From Rhizobiaceae bacterium (GTDB lineage Bacteria > Pseudomonadota > Alphaproteobacteria > Rhizobiales > Rhizobiaceae): 7,376 bases of DNA. A model generated the notes under the pieces. It made no database searches. It saw only the letters and a program-made list of their open reading frames with translations, and was not told the DNA's origin. Positions 6,229-7,376 of the stretch are shown piece after piece. Each line of letters starts with the position of its first letter. Position 1 is the stretch's first letter. The position numbers and the translations under genes are program-made. The DNA lies in contig JAJFMR010000267.1 of the NCBI GenBank assembly GCA_020696915.1, forward strand, positions 1 to 7,376, written 5' to 3'.

Positions 6229-6251
6229 GAAAAAAGCGCAAGGCGCTTCTT
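6229..6251 (-). terminator. Intrinsic terminator of the DsbA-like gene
   Basis: On the minus strand, AAGAAGCGC, a CTT loop and GCGCTTTTTT make a stem of nine pairs (one G-T) whose 3' side runs into six T residues, about 36 bases after the stop codon at 6287. The six-base core is AAGCGC/GCGCTT (6243-6248 with 6234-6239). It should end transcripts of the M48-DsbA unit and so give accBC an independent promoter. Confidence 0.75.
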
Positions 6252-6286
6252 CGACTGTCCACAAAGCCAGACCAGGCGCAGCGCCC

Positions 6287-7108
6287 TCAGCAGGTGGCGT
6301 CGGTGCAGGATTTCGCCATCGCGATCTTCTCGCTCAGCACTTCCCGGCCTAGCGCTCCGAACACCACCTCGTTGCCGACCACATAGGAGGGAGTGCCGGT
6401 GATGGACAGTTTGTTTGCGAGATCGTAGGTGCTCGAGAACGCCTCGGAGATCGCGGGGTTCTTCATTTCCTCGCGCAGCTTCGCCTCGTCGGCGCCGAGC
6501 GCCAGCGCGATCTTCAGCGCGCTTGCCTCGCTGGCACGCCCGGTGCCGCCGAGCAGCTGGTTGTGGAACTCGCCGTACTTCTCCGGCTTCAGCGCCCTGA
6601 ATGCCATCGAGACGACATGCGCCTTCTGGGAATCGGGCCCGAGAATGGGGAATTCCTTGAGCACGAACCGCAGGTCCGGGTCGGCCGCGGTCAGCGCCAG
6701 CATGTCCTCCTGAGCACGCTTGCAGAAGCCGCAATTGTAATCGAAGAACTCGACGATGGTGGTCTTGCCCTGGGGATTGCCGACGATGCCGTCATAGGCG
6801 GCATTGAAGATCTCGTCGCGGGCGCCGCGAATGATCTCGAGATTGGCGACGCGCTGTTCCTCCTTCTGCCTTTCCTCCAGAACCTGCTGCATCTCGATGA
6901 GAATTTCCGGATTGTTCAGAAGGTAGTCGCGGACGATGCCTTCCACCTCCTGGCGCCCGACGGCAGTGTCGGCGGCGGCTAGCGCCATCGCGGGTGGCTC
7001 GACGCCGCCGGCCGGAGCCGCCTGCGGACGCCCGGCGATGAAGCCGGAGGCCAGCATCCCGACCGCCACTGCAAGGGCGCTCAAACCCATCAAGACTGCC
7101 CGTTTCAT
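6287..7108 (-). CDS. DsbA-family thiol:disulfide oxidoreductase with ScsC-like N-terminal domain
   Basis: This encodes a 273-residue exported protein. Residues 1-25 are a signal sequence or membrane anchor (MKRAVLMGLSALAVAVGML). A helical segment at about 52-100 (VEGIVRDYLLNNPEILIEMQ) resembles the ScsC N-terminal domain, which trimerises ScsC proteins in other proteobacteria. The thioredoxin fold follows, with active site C126-G-F-C129 in FFDYNCGFCKRAQ and the cis-proline loop GTPSYVVG (238-245, P240). These indicate a periplasmic enzyme that makes or reshuffles disulfides. Two further cysteines, C268 and C273, sit at the very C-terminus. The ATG at 7108 is chosen over far-upstream in-frame starts because AAGGA lies 9 bases before it and the signal sequence begins there; longer versions would overlap the M48 gene. 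The active-site dipeptide GF differs from the PH of E. coli DsbA. It follows the M48 protease gene by 70 bases and ends at an intrinsic terminator. Whether it acts as oxidase or isomerase cannot be read from the sequence. Confidence 0.92.
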   Translation of the reverse strand: MKRAVLMGLSALAVAVGMLASGFIAGRPQAAPAGGVEPPAMALAAADTAVGRQEVEGIVRDYLLNNPEILIEMQQVLEERQKEEQRVANLEIIRGARDEIFNAAYDGIVGNPQGKTTIVEFFDYNCGFCKRAQEDMLALTAADPDLRFVLKEFPILGPDSQKAHVVSMAFRALKPEKYGEFHNQLLGGTGRASEASALKIALALGADEAKLREEMKNPAISEAFSSTYDLANKLSITGTPSYVVGNEVVFGALGREVLSEKIAMAKSCTDATC

Positions 7109-7111
7109 GTT

Positions 7112-7148
7112 CGCCGATCCTTGTGGCATGGTCCTTCGAAGATCGGCG
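7112..7148 (-). promoter_or_regulatory. Inverted repeat overlapping the ribosome binding site of the DsbA-like gene
   Basis: CGCCGATC (7112-7119) and GATCGGCG (7141-7148) are perfect 8-base inverted arms separated by 21 bases. On the mRNA the 3' arm begins inside the AAGGA ribosome site and ends 3 bases before the ATG, so folding would partly hide the start region. It could alternatively be an operator in the short gap after the M48 gene. Confidence 0.4.
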
Positions 7149-7178
7149 CATTGCTTTGCAACCTGCCGTCGAAAGGGT

Positions 7179-7376
7179 TCATTTCTTCTTCCTGACATTG
7201 TAGCTGATAATGTCCTGGGCGCGAACCCAGCCCGGCTCTCCGCGCCTGAACTTGGTCTGGGCGCGCGCTGCAAAGATCTTGGCCTGGCGATGGTCGCCGG
7301 AATGGAAATGCCCCTCGGCCGTTGCGAGTTCGGCCTGGGCAACGTCACCGAGTTGTCCGTAAGCCTGCGCCAGGTA
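7179..7376 (-). CDS. M48 family metalloprotease with TPR repeats, C-terminal end (partial)
   Basis: Only the last 65 residues are in the window; the gene continues past the right edge. The visible part begins YLAQAYGQLGDVAQAELATA and contains two TPR-type helical pairs (about residues 1-22 and 23-44). It ends with RGEPGWVRAQDIISYNVRKKK before the TGA at 7181-7179. The G-x-P-G-W-x-R-A-x-D-I ending is what I associate with BepA-like M48 proteases of rhizobia, periplasmic proteins that pair a zinc protease domain with a TPR domain and act on outer membrane proteins. The HExxH site would be outside the window, so the family call depends on the tail and on the neighbouring DsbA-like gene 70 bases downstream. 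A plain TPR protein is the alternative. Confidence 0.72.
   Translation of the reverse strand, partial: YLAQAYGQLGDVAQAELATAEGHFHSGDHRQAKIFAARAQTKFRRGEPGWVRAQDIISYNVRKKK

Noticed and set aside
7109..7348. N-terminal extension of the DsbA-like gene to 7348
   Set aside because: It would overlap the M48 gene, lacks protein character, and the start at 7108 has a ribosome site and signal sequence.
1..7376. CRISPR arrays, insertion sequences, toxin-antitoxin or defence genes
   Set aside because: No regularly spaced repeats, transposase motifs, terminal repeats or defence-type proteins were seen on either strand.

Overview
The window reads as chromosomal DNA of a GC-rich alphaproteobacterium, most likely of the Hyphomicrobiales (rhizobial) group, near Mesorhizobium/Phyllobacteriaceae. 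This rests on the accB-accC-aat order next to a DsbA-like gene and an M48 peptidase, on rhizobial-type protein sequences (for example KIWEEAPSP in AccC), and on the codon bias. The genus is inferred, not proven.

Layout. Positions 109-732 (+) hold a small membrane methyltransferase of the isoprenylcysteine carboxyl methyltransferase type. It converges on a minus-strand pair, cytochrome b561 (1430-1993) followed by a secreted YceI-like lipocalin (808-1380). A roughly 300-base gene-free stretch then leads to a complete tRNA-Leu(GAG) on the plus strand (2299-2383). Next comes a minus-strand SAM-dependent methyltransferase gene (2485-3142) that appears broken by a short internal deletion, then about 320 bases with no recognisable gene (3143-3466). 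The rest is a minus-strand block: aat (3467-4084), accC (4199-5539), accB (5547-6026), a DsbA/ScsC-like periplasmic thiol oxidoreductase (6287-7108), and the C-terminal end of a TPR-carrying M48 metalloprotease running off the right edge.

How the genes work together. AccB (biotin carrier) and AccC (biotin carboxylase) are two of the parts of acetyl-CoA carboxylase, which makes malonyl-CoA for fatty acid synthesis; they are 7 bases apart and surely co-transcribed. Aat is the L/F-transferase of the N-degron pathway and may share their transcript. The DsbA-like protein and the M48 protease both point to envelope protein quality control. An intrinsic terminator after the DsbA-like gene separates that unit from accBC, so accBC should have its own promoter in a leader that carries a strong nested inverted repeat. 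Cytochrome b561 and YceI form a familiar envelope pair linked to quinone and redox chemistry.

I see no CRISPR array, insertion sequence, integrase, toxin-antitoxin pair or new defence system. The points most worth a second look are the broken methyltransferase beside the tRNA, the apparent absence of genes usually found beside accB and aat in rhizobia, and several inverted repeats in leaders and gene gaps.
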